From positions 62,001-126,000 of the forward strand of contig VCJN01003472.1 in NCBI GenBank assembly GCA_006384855.1: 64,000 nt of DNA. Reading direction: 5' to 3'. The notes under the pieces are model-generated. The model was not told where the DNA came from. It saw nothing but the letters and a program-made list of their open reading frames with translations, and searched no databases. Shown here in pieces: positions 42,161 to 52,400 of this stretch. Position 1 is the first letter of the stretch. Every line of letters begins with the position of its first letter. Made by a program: the position numbers and the translations under genes. Source of the DNA: Tetraselmis striata (lineage: Eukaryota; Chlorophyta; Chlorodendrophyceae; Chlorodendrales; Chlorodendraceae).

Positions 42161-42321
42161 ACGCGCGTAGCCGTCATCTTCAGCAAATCATCGTTTGCAC
42201 CTTGCCGGTGCGATATTCTTACCAATACCTAAACTATTGGGCAAGAATGCGGGCAAGCACCCCCGAAGGCATCGTCGGTGGGTGCGCAGGGGGCGCACCG
42301 CCGGTAGGTCTTCAATTGCGC

Positions 42322-43132
42322 CTTGAGGCAACCTGCGAGTGAAATCGCTCAGTTGTTTCCTTTTAAGGTATAGCGGTTGTATCTCCGACTCAGTTAGCTC
42401 TTCCGAGTCGCCGTCGTCGTAAATCACCTTCATCATCAGCTCCTATCCGCCGGGTATGCGTCCTCGTTATCCCATCAACTAGCGACCTGGATGTTGGGTG
42501 ATACACACGGGTGGCTATCATAGGGTGGCGGTGGGCCTATGGCAGGTGTAACGGGACGTCAAGAAGGGCAACAAGGGGAGGGGGGGGGGGGGGCTACCTG
42601 GCTGAGAAAGCTCCCCCGCGTCCCGAACGTCTTGGTTATGATAGTGCCCACGTGAAGCTCGACATTCATCTCATGCGCGACCATGCTTGCTGCCAGGCCA
42701 CCATCAAACGACACCGAGCGCTCCCCCCCCCCCCCCCCCCCCCCCCGCCGCTGGGTAGTGCGGTGCTCGCTGATTCGTTTCGGGGAGCGGCGGAGAAGGA
42801 GGCGGGGGCGATGGCGGCGGCGACGGTATCGATGCATCACCCGGCTCGCCCCGCGTTTCGGTCTGACCGGGTCCGGACGGAGCAGAGGCGTGACGGACGT
42901 ACAGTGCAGCAGGGGCGCCATCACCACCGGCTGCGACAGGCGCGGCGGTGTTCGGGGGCTTGGCGCACGCCTCCATCCATATGTGAGTGTCATGGAAGGG
43001 AGTCTTCGAGACAAGGGCGCCACACGCGTGGCAGCGCATTCTCTTGGTCACCTCTTCCCAAGTCCCTTGGCAGCGGTCTAGCCCTCCTTTCCCGGAGGAA
43101 TACATACGGCGCTTTGAGTTGCCACGCCCCAT
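42322..43132 (-). pseudogene. 5' exons of the CACTA-like gene with a Tudor-like module
   Basis: Exon 1 (43132-42598) starts 'MGRGNSKRRMYSSGKGG', has a Cys pair in 'MRCHACGALVSKTPFHDTHI', a Pro-rich stretch and a poly-Gly tract encoded by a 24-nt run. Past that tract the signal reads in another frame, 'ERSVSFDGGLAASMVAHEMN' then 'VGTIITKTFGTRGSFLSQ'. A GTAGCC donor (42597) followed at once by a 14-nt C run opens a 155-nt intron. Exon 2 (from 42442) gives 'ELMMKVIYDDGDSEELTESE'. 'VG-x-x-I-x-K-x-F' plus 'V-x-Y-D-D-G-D-x-E-E-L' is the usual Tudor-like pattern of chromatin and transposon proteins. The poly-Gly frame break may be a run-length error. Confidence 0.5.
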
Positions 43133-44229
43133 GGCACACCACTACTCGGCGCGGGCGGCTCGCAGCGGCGAGGGTTGATAGGGGGCTATTAACTAGCGCT
43201 CTGGCTGATGCGATGCATGGCAGAGTGTCCGCGCGACTGCAACTTAGCCGCGTGAGCAGGGCTTGCGACCTACGGTACCGCTGGGCGCTGCGTCGTCACG
43301 GAGCTTGTGAGGCGTTAAAGTGCAGTGTGGCGAAACCCGGAGCCATTACGGGTACACGCGCGAGGCGCGATGTGGGTCCAATGTATTATGAGGATGGCAC
43401 AACAAGGTAGGAGGTAGCATTACGGGATGCAGGCGAGCCATGCACGTCTACTGAGCTTAGCGGTAAAGTGGCGATTACATGGTAGGTACGGTGATTACGT
43501 GTCCATTCCTTGGGGAAATCGCGAGTACGGGCCATTAAATACTTTGTAATTACAAGACAGTCCGGGAGGCCAGTGTAGCCACACCACCCACATCCCACAT
43601 ACTCTTAATCTCGCGATAGCGAGCAAGAACTAGGTTTCAGGCCTCCGGTGAGGGGCAAGGCCGGGTCGAGGGGGTAGAGGGCTCGGGGAGCGGCTAGCGC
43701 CGGATGCATGGTGTGCTCAACGACCAATGCAGTCGTCATGTTTACACCGTTGTGCCCGCCTGTCAACGCGGCACTACTGTGACAATGATCACATTTGTAT
43801 GTAGCCTCAGTGTGTACCGGTTTGCTCAAAAGGGCTATCCATTGCAGGAAACGAAATATGCACGAACCGCTGCCACTTGCCATGGACCACTCACTAGTAT
43901 GCTCGAGGCCAGCGGCGTCCGGCAGTAAAACACCACTCGAACGAAACGGCAAATTTCAAACATTTAACCCATTTAGTCAAAGCAGTGCCAATCTAATCCC
44001 ATACCGTAGCAAGCATCGTCAATTCACCGGAAAATCATCATCAAAGCAACTGTCTGTGTCGAACCGCAAAATAAAATCAGATCATCTGAGGGCGGGCGGG
44101 CGGGGGAAAATAGTAGACCGTGCCGATGTGACACGAAAGAATGAATGCTACCTCAGTGTAGCAACCGAGTCGATTGTGTGTTGCTGAATTATCTGCAGCA
44201 ATCTGCTCGCAACAGTGTTTCATTGGCAA
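43133..44229. other. No gene seen
   Basis: Short open frames here show no coding features. Nothing repeats elsewhere in the window as far as I can see. Confidence 0.4.
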
Positions 44230-45178
44230 CAGTGTTTCGGGTTTCATTGGCAATGTGGTTCGACAATCTCTGGATCATATATATTGAGCCTATGAAAAGG
44301 TGATTAAATTTGCTCAATACACTCGGTACTGCTTGAGCCAGTGGATGGGCTCTCTTATGGGCCTCGCGGCTGAGGAGTTGCTTGGTACCTATGGCTTTCA
44401 TTCCTGTCGGAGTGGCGGAGTCGCTGCGGCTTCTATATAAATATGCCGGGATTTCAGTCGAGGAGTTTCGCGCGCACATGGGCTCCGGTGACGTAACAAA
44501 ACAACTTTGATGTCTTACATGAAGAGCGACATGGACAGACTTATCTCACTGTCTGGGGCTGCTATGCCTATTGTCGACGAACGGAATGAGATTTTGGCCA
44601 TGAGTGCTCCTCGCACTCCAGCACAGCAATATGAGCCCAACCTTCCGACTCACTCGTGGCCGGACGGGCAAGCCGGTGGTCCAGGACTGCAACGGGTGCG
44701 CCCACTCCACCTCTGCGCATATTTCACCGTGGAGCGCGTGGACCAGGCAATGGGGCTCGGCCTTGACGCCCCCTTGCAGTTCACCCCTTGGGTTGCGGTG
44801 TACAACACCGAGGTACTGTACTCATATGTCTTCGACCTCAAGGCGAGGACTAGTTGGAAGCGGCACATCAAAGTGCTGGTGGAGTACACCAAGCGCTTTG
44901 GCGAGGATGTTGTGCCCCGTCATAATCTGGGCGAGGAGCCTGTGGACGCCCTCCACACACCCCTCCACCCTCAGCGGAGTAGTCCGGCGGAAGATGCAAT
45001 TTCCAACTGCCAGGGTCCTCTAATCAATCTCGTTGCGACTGCTGAGTTTGCGGCGGCGTCGCAAGTGGACCCTAGCAGCCGCGACACTTCCCTCGCTCGC
45101 AAAAGCCACGGGACCGGTAGCACAGTTTTCTATCCCCCCCCCCCCCCCCCCCCCCCGTCCGTGCTGGGCGCCATGTAA
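44230..45178 (+). pseudogene. Tyrosine-recombinase-like fragment plus hypothetical exon
   Basis: At 44368-44500 the plus strand reads 'LLGTYGFHSCRSGGVAAAS' and, one base shifted, 'YKYAGISVEEFRAHMGSGDV'. This resembles the His-x-x-Arg box and following helix of a tyrosine recombinase. Another shift leads into the frame from 44507 ('SYMKSDMDRLISLSGAAM'), whose Tyr sits where the nucleophile would be. The frame then continues to 45178 with a coding-like stretch ('HLCAYFTVERVDQAMGLGLD', 'KRHIKVLVEYTKRFGEDVVP') that I do not recognise. It ends in a Pro run from a 23-nt C tract. This is a decayed fragment, possibly Crypton- or DIRS-derived. Confidence 0.4.
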
Positions 45179-45185
45179 GCAAATA

Positions 45186-45445
45186 CATATGTGGGGCTTA
45201 ATGACGATGTTCACTCCCCATATGTATATACATATATACACATGTACATATGTATGCATGTGTCTATATATACATATATGTGTGTGTATATATGTATGAG
45301 TGTGTATACATATGTGCATGTGTATGGATGTATACATATACGTCTATGTACATGTATATATACGTGTGTGTATAGGTATATATGTGTATATGAACGTATG
45401 TATGTATGTATATATCTATGTATTTATATATATATATATGTATGC
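45186..45445. repeat. TATG/TATA-rich microsatellite region
   Basis: Alternating 'TATGTATA', 'CATATGTA' and 'TGTGTATA' units run for about 260 bp. Confidence 0.85.
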
Positions 45446-46075
45446 ACCAATGCCATTTCTGTATCGCTATTCAACTTCAAAATCCAATTACGTTGCTTGA
45501 ATAAATGGGTATTACAAACTCAACCATGGTACTTGATGCTTTCCGAATTCAATTCCCAATACCACTGACATGTATATGTGTTTTTGTTAAAAAGTACCAA
45601 ATAAAATATCAACAACACATTTTCTATTCTATCATATTTCTAATTGACGAACCTTCATCCTAATAGACTGGCTAGTTAGCGGATTACTCATACGGATCCT
45701 TGAGGAAGGAGTCGTTCCCAGGAGCGAATGCATTGCTTACATTGCTTTGAACCGTGCCTCATGACTGCAGCTACGCTGCAGTTCTACCGCAGCACCGGCG
45801 AGCCAGCGCGAGGTTCCAGCGCTTCAAGTCCTTTTGATTGTGATTAATGATAGAAGTGAATTTGAGGGAGGTGCATGGAGGTGGATGTGTGGTGATTGGG
45901 GGGGGGGGGGGGGGGGGGGAGGGCGCGAGTGTTCGTCGAGGAGCTTAACATCAAATGGCAGGGCGGAGCAACCGGAATGTAGTAGTCCAGTGCTCAACGC
46001 GCCTGCCAAAGGGGCTGCAGCAGCGCCCCCCCCCCCCCCCCCCTCCCGCCCTCTGGCTCCTTCGAGCTACAACTG
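45446..46075. other. No gene; G run 45898-45919 and C run 46026-46043
   Basis: This is the region downstream of the large minus-strand gene. The two homopolymers are oriented oppositely. No polyadenylation signal could be assigned with confidence. Confidence 0.4.
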
Positions 46076-49000
46076 CTACATTGGCATGAAGTACACGTCA
46101 CCGTCGTCGCGGTCGGTGCCACCATGGACGACAAAGCCAGCGTAGCGGGCGTCGCCTGCCAGGTGCAGCGGCGCGGCCATGTTGGCTGTGTGCTGGGTGG
46201 CAGGGAGCGCCGTGTCGCTGACGCGCTCCCACGCACTCGCCGATATGACGTAGCGCCAGACATCGCTGTAGCCCGCCGACGCCCCAGGCTCAAAGCTGCT
46301 GCCGCCATGGATGTACACGTAGTCAGCGTCCGCAAAGGCAACATGTGCAAAGCGCTTGGGCATGGGGGTGCCGTCGTCCGTCGCCGGCAAGGGTGCGTCC
46401 TCGCACGTGGCGCTGAGCTCCGACAGAGAGAAGCAGCGGGTGAGCACGTTGGAGAAGTCCGCGGTGGCGGTGAACCCACCAAAGAAGTAGACCGAGTCGC
46501 CCGACACCGCGGCCGAATGCCCAAAGCGCGGCGGCATGTCGGCGCCGTCGGTGTCCATGCGGGCCCACTCGCCAGTGGTGAGCTCAAAGGCCCAGGTGTC
46601 AGACAGCATGTCCCGCGCTGCCTTGCCGCCGTTGACCACCAACAGGTCGGCGTCGGGCATGACAAAGCAGGCGGCGTCGTAGCGCCCGGGTGGTGTGACC
46701 ACGTCACCAAGCAGCTCCCAGCGCGAGTCCGCAAAGGAAAACTTCCACATGTCGTCAAACACGTAGCCGGCGCGCTCGCCCGCAAAGATGTAGAGCTCGT
46801 CGCCCCACACAAAGGAGCAATGCCCCTGGCGCGGCGGCGGCACGGGGCTGCCGTCCGCCAGCTTCACAGGGGCCCACTGGCGGCCGGGCGCCCAAGCGAC
46901 GGGCGCGTCGCTCGCCAGCGCGCCCACGGCCGCCTCCAGTCCGCCCGCGGTCTCGGCGATAAGGATCTCGTCCCACATGGCCATCGCCTCCGCCAGCGCG
47001 TTCTCGCCCTGCACCTCCAGGTTGTCCACGCCGTAGCCTGCGCTCAGGAAGACGCGGTCCAGCACGGCGCCCACTTCTGACTCACGCACCACGCCACCGT
47101 CGACGCTCACTGTCAAGCCCGCCTCAGGGCTGGAGGTGATGTCCAGCACGTGCCACGCGGCGGAGCGTGCGACTGGCACGCTCGTCCACGGTGTGGATAC
47201 GCAGAGCTGGGTGGCATGCGCCATGGTGTAGGTTCCCGCCGCGGTGGAGGGGACCTCGGGGATGAGCACCTTGCCGGCCGGTGTGGGCCGGCAGATGTCG
47301 TAGTCGGGGGACAGGAAGTGCGAGCTCGAGACGGCGTCGTTGTCGTAAAAGGCGGCGCGCAGCGTGAAGGAGGAGAGCGGGCGCGCGGCGAGCGCCTCCG
47401 CGGCGCCCTGAAGGCCAAAGGAGGCCTTGAGGGAGCGGGAGCCGGAGTAGGCGAGCTCCGACGTGACGACAAAGGAGCTGCTGGGGGCGGGGTCGCCGCA
47501 GGGGGAGGAGGCGGCAAAGGCGGTGCCGCCCAGCCCACCCAGCTCCCCGTCCTCAAAGCCCTCGTAAAAGAACAGCGCGCCGGCCGAGTCTTCGTAGCCC
47601 GCCACCTCGCCGGGGTGAGGGTTGCCGTAGTACATGTGAATGGTGAGCGGGGCGCCGGCCGCCAGCGCGCCCTCCGGCAGCCGCACCCAAAACACGCTCT
47701 CCGCCGCCGGGCAGCCGGCAAACTTGTCGACGTGGTGCGCGAGCACCGTGTCGCTCTCGCCCTCGGCGGCCGCCGGCATCACGAAGGCGGCGTCGGCGCA
47801 GGTGGCCTGCATGCGCCCCGCGCTGTGCAGTTCCGCGGTGTCCACCACCACGCGCACGGTGGGCGCGCCATCCAGCGGTCCGGCAGGCGTCACCACCACG
47901 GGCTTGCGCCAGGCGAGCGCTCCGCGCGCGGGGTCGGCTGGCCCCAGCGGAAGGCTCCACATGTCGTTGAAGTGCGCGCCGCTGGTGGAGGAGGCGCCGC
48001 CCCAGATGTAGAGCGCGTCGCCGCGCAGCACCGAGGTGTGCTCGAAGCGGCGCGTGGGCGCGGGCACCGAGTACGAGGCGGTCACGAGCGGGCGGGGCGC
48101 GGAGGGCGCCGCGGTGAGGTCGAACGAGTCGCTCAGCGGCGCGTCGTCGGGGCCCAGCGCCAGCGACACCTCCAGCGCGTAGTTGCCGGGGGAGGGCGCG
48201 GTGAGGGAGACGTGGTAGAGGCCGGGCGACAGGAAGGTGACCGCCTGCGGGAACGCGACGGGCGTGCCGGCGCCGCCGCGCGTGCGCAGCGTGGCGGCCA
48301 CTGGCTGCGGCGCGTCCACGGGGTTGCCGCCCTCGTCAGCCAGTGTTACCGTCACGCCCGCCGGGACGCCCGCTACGACCGGTCCGAGGCTGGCCGCCTC
48401 CGCGAGCAGCCGCGCTGGCGGGCCGCTGGTAACGGGGACGACATGTGGGGCATACGCGGCATCGCCGGTGGGCAGCATCGCGTCGGGGTCATGTGGTGGC
48501 GCGGTGACCATGTCGCGGTGGGTGGTGACGGGTTCCTCGAAGATGGCGACCTCCAGATACGAGTTGCCGGTGCGCTCTGCGTAGATGCCGAGCTCAAAGG
48601 CGTCGCCCAGCGGGTACGCGGCGGCTGTGCCGTTCGCCTCGGGGTCATAGCCCTCGCTGCAGGGGCCGGGCAGATAGGTGGCAAACAGCGCCTGCAGGCG
48701 CACGCCCTCATCCAGGACGGGGTAGCCGTGCGGCAGCGTCGACAGCGGAGGATCAGTCGACAGGTAGATGCTGCCCACAGTCTGAGTGGTGCTGGTGATC
48801 ATCGACGTCTGGCGCGGCCCGGTGACGTCCTCGAGCATAGGGTTGGCACCGTCGGGCGCGAAGGGGAAGCCGCGGTTGTAGACAAAGCCGCAGCGGTCGC
48901 GCGCCACGAGCGTCAGCCGGGGCGTGGCCGCGTCGTACGCGGCGGCCGCCGTCAGCCCGGGGCCGACCAGCAGCGAGTGGTGCGGCGAGGGCGAGCCCAT

Positions 49001-49478
49001 GCCGCCCCCGTACGCACTCACCACGAGCGGCGAGCTCGGCTCGGACGCGGGCTCGAATAGGAAGCTGCTGTCGGGGATGGGCGTCGTCGCGACGAGGCAG
49101 AGCGGCGCGTAGTTGTTGCTCATGTCCACGCTGGTGGGCTCCATGGGCAGGCACTCGGCGCCGGCGCCGAGATAGTTGCCGAAGCTCTCGCGCGTGGGGC
49201 TGTTGAAACTCCAGTAGCCCGCCACGTCTGACAGATCCGCCAGTGGCGGGCAGTACATGGTGCCGGCGACCTCGGCCGCGCTGCGCGGGCTGCTCCAGAG
49301 GGTGACCTCGTCCACGCTGCCGCGAAAAGCCGATGCCGATGACCAGCGGGTGGTTGTACTCATCGGGGTGCGCGGGTAGCGCCTCGGCAAAGCTCTCTGT
49401 CGCCGCGGACTCGCCGTCCAGGTAAATGGTGTACGAGTCGGTGCTGTATACAGCCGCGACGTGGATCCAGGTGTCGGC
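46076..49478 (-). CDS. Last exon: end of LamG 5, Ig, DUF2341-like block, Kelch repeats
   Basis: The acceptor 'GCGGCGCAG' gives 'ADTWIHVAAVYSTDSYTIYL', completing LamG 5. The frame then breaks at TTTT (plus-strand 49325-49328) and resumes 'RGSVDEVTLWSSPRSAAEVA'. Downstream are an Ig-like repeat ('GVTVTLADEGGNPVDAPQPV'), a DUF2341-like block ('FWVRLPEGALAAGAPLTIHM' then 'YYGNPHPGEV') and five Kelch blades. Example blades are 'HTSVLRGDALYIWGGASSTS', 'DELYIFAGERAGYVFDDMWK' and 'GDSVYFFGGFTATADFSNVL'. The blades are interrupted after the first by the DUF2341-like domain. The stop is TAG at 46078-46076, right after 'GDVYFMPM'. Confidence 0.8.
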
Positions 49479-52400
49479 CTGCGCCGCGCGGGAATAGTTC
49501 GCCCGGTGGGGGTGGGGGGGGGGGGGGGGGTTCGGAGGTCAGGATTAACTGCAACACATATCACAAGTACGAAAATGCAGTCGCAAGGCAGATAAAACCC
49601 AAACCAAGAATGACAATGAAGTTATAAACTTCACTCGACCTTGCACATACAACACATATATTCACTATCGACATGATAATATGCATGTATTATCTCGCAA
49701 TTCACGGCACGAATACAATATCCATTGGAGTTGCCAGGGTTCGGCTTGGCTGGCGCTGTCCTCACCTGGAATGTTGTCAGGTCGGCAGTCACCGAGCGGT
49801 AGCGGCCCAGACCGCAGTACACCGTGGCGGTGATGTTCTCGTACGCGGGGTCAAACCCGAGAGAGTAGCCCTTGGCGAGGTAGGCGCCGTTGTCATTGCC
49901 CGGCTCGCGCGCCGCCTTGAGCAGCAGGTACGGCCGGTCGGCATTGAGGCTGGGACCGGGCGTGCCGGAGCGCGCGACGCCGCTGATCTGGAACCAGGCC
50001 TCGAGCGTGAAGCCCGTGTCGCCAGCGAGCTCGAGCGGGCCGAGTCCAATGGCGCCTGCCCGCAGATTGGCCACCTCGAGCCAGCCCTCCGCGGTGTCGC
50101 CGCCGCTGAAGGTGAGGCTGCCGCCGGCGCACACCTCCACGCATACGCCGCTGCCAGCGATCTCGGCGTGGCTGCCATCGGGCATCACCATGTGCGCGGT
50201 CAGATGGTACGTGCCGGCGGCGGGCGCGAGCCAGTACACGTCGTACTCGCCCTGGCTGCTCGCGATGTATTTGACGTCAGCCGTCACCTCGGCCGGGCCG
50301 GTCAGCTTGACGACAAACTGCTCGCGCGGGTCGGTGGCGCCGAGCGCCAGCTTCCGGCAGCCCTGCGCGTCGCGGGCCTGGATGCGGAAGCGGTTGACGA
50401 CGCCAAAGCAGCCGTTCCCGAAGAGGAGCTGGTCGGAGGGGCCGGTGGAGGGGTCGAACAAGGTGGTGGTCACTGGGGAGGTCGCCGCGGGGCGGATCTC
50501 AAGCGCCTGTGTGGTGGTGAACGCAGGCGTGAGCGCGCTGCCGTCGTGGTCCCATTCCAGCGAGACGCGGAAGTCCGCCGAGCAGCGCCCAAAGGCCGTC
50601 ACGACCTCGGTCGCGTTCACCATCGCATGGTAGTTGCCGTCCGCGGTGTCCTCCAGCTCCAGCGGGACGGTGGTCCCCGCCACCGCGGGCAGCGTCACCG
50701 TCGCACTCACGCGCTCGCCGCCGACGGGGCGCTTTTGGCGGCACTTGTTGCGCATTGTGGCAACAAAGGGCGCGAGCTCGTTCGACGAAATGGCGCCTGA
50801 GTCGCCGCTGCGGGGCAGGCCGAAAAAGGTGGTGTCCTCCCAGTCGGTGGGGCTGTCATACGTGATGTTGGTCAGCATCGCCGCGACGCTGGGGTTTCCC
50901 AGCAGGCTGGGCAGGTGGTCGCCAAACAGCTGGACGTGGGCCACGTTGCGCAGCGCCACGTTGGGGCCGCCGCCGGGGCACTCCATGTTGAGCTTGGAGG
51001 AGAAGGGCAGCTGGCGGTAGAGCCTCTCCACGGTGGAGGTGCCGCCCAGCGGCAGGGTCGTCGCCCAGTGGTCAAACTTGCCGAGGCCCACCTGATGGTG
51101 CAGCCGCAGCATGCAAGTCAGCTCAGAGACCAGGGGAAGAGGGGGGGGGGGGGGGGGGGGGGGCTATGATGACAGATTGCTTTGACCATGCTTTGGATAG
51201 TTCCTGATATACTGATATTTTAGACCCCCTCCCCTCTTTCGCTCTCCCCTGGCGAACAAAAGAAACTTGTGTATGTTGAATTGTACCTGAATTATTATCC
51301 GCTACAACAAATTGTACTGTACTGATATTCTGACTAGATGCCGTGAACATTTTTAAAGATACACCTGCGAAATAGCATGATAATAGTAAAGCCTTCTGTC
51401 CTTTCTACCAATACATACGCCAAGTAGGGGCAGGTGGTGGTTGGGGGGGGGGGGGGGGGGGATGCCTGCGCGATGATGCCGTTGAACCGCAGATCAGGGC
51501 GCCCAGCCTCGCCGCCAACAATAAATTGCATGGTGCCCTCGTCCGCGGCGGTGCTCAGGCCAGGCGCGGGCCAGGTGTAGCTGTCCATCAGCACGCCGTC
51601 CACCAGCAGGCGCAGGTCGGTGGTGCCGTCGGCGGCAACGCCGTAGGCCACGGACAGGAAGCTCCAGCGGCCGGGGCGGATCTGCCGGGGAGGGAGGAGG
51701 GAGAGCGAGTGTCAGCACATACTGAAATAAGGAGGAAAATATGGGAGGTATGCATTCCGAGGGGGGGGAGTGGGGGAGCTGCGGACAACAGATTGATCAT
51801 CAATGGTACAAACTTATTCAATAACTGCATGGCAACAAGCGCAATTTGGAAACTTTACAAAGTACCTGCCGGGCTGCCAGGTACTAGGTAAAGGGGGGGC
51901 ATATCCGTCATCTCCATGCATAAACATGACTTAAGAAAGGGCTATGTATGAGGTACAGAAGCAGATGCCACAGATCATCGTGCTCATTACTTTGTGAATA
52001 ATTATACTTGTGTAAAGCGCTATAATAACAGTCCTTTGCATGCTGTTTATAGCCAAATTGACAACGATTCCCGACGTCCGCTTCTGGACCTCAACCCCAG
52101 CTGGTTCATTGCAACTTTTAGGGGGAAGTGCTCATGGGTTTGTGTGTTGGGCGGGTGAGAAGGTGCGGGGTGGTGCGCACCATGGCGCGGTGGCTGGCCA
52201 TCTGGAACCACTCGGTGCACGGCGTGCCGGTGCCGTCCTGGCGCGTGCAGACACAGGGCGCCTTGTACAGGTAGAGCAGAAGGTTGGTGCCCTCGAGGCC
52301 GATGCCCCAGCGACCATCCGCGGTGGTCAGTAGCATCTGCTGCCCGCGCGTCGCGTAGGGGTACACCCACATGTCCACGTGGAAGTCCGCGAGCGCGAGG

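Noticed and set aside
42723..42746. Poly-Gly/poly-Pro frames at G/C runs as real proteins
   Set aside because: Several such runs give Gly or Pro tracts in every GC-run frame; only the frame with flanking coding signal on both sides was kept.
47150..49060. 636-codon plus-strand frame opposite the giant gene
   Set aside because: It is a GC-rich antisense shadow without motifs; the minus-strand LamG/Kelch reading is unambiguous.
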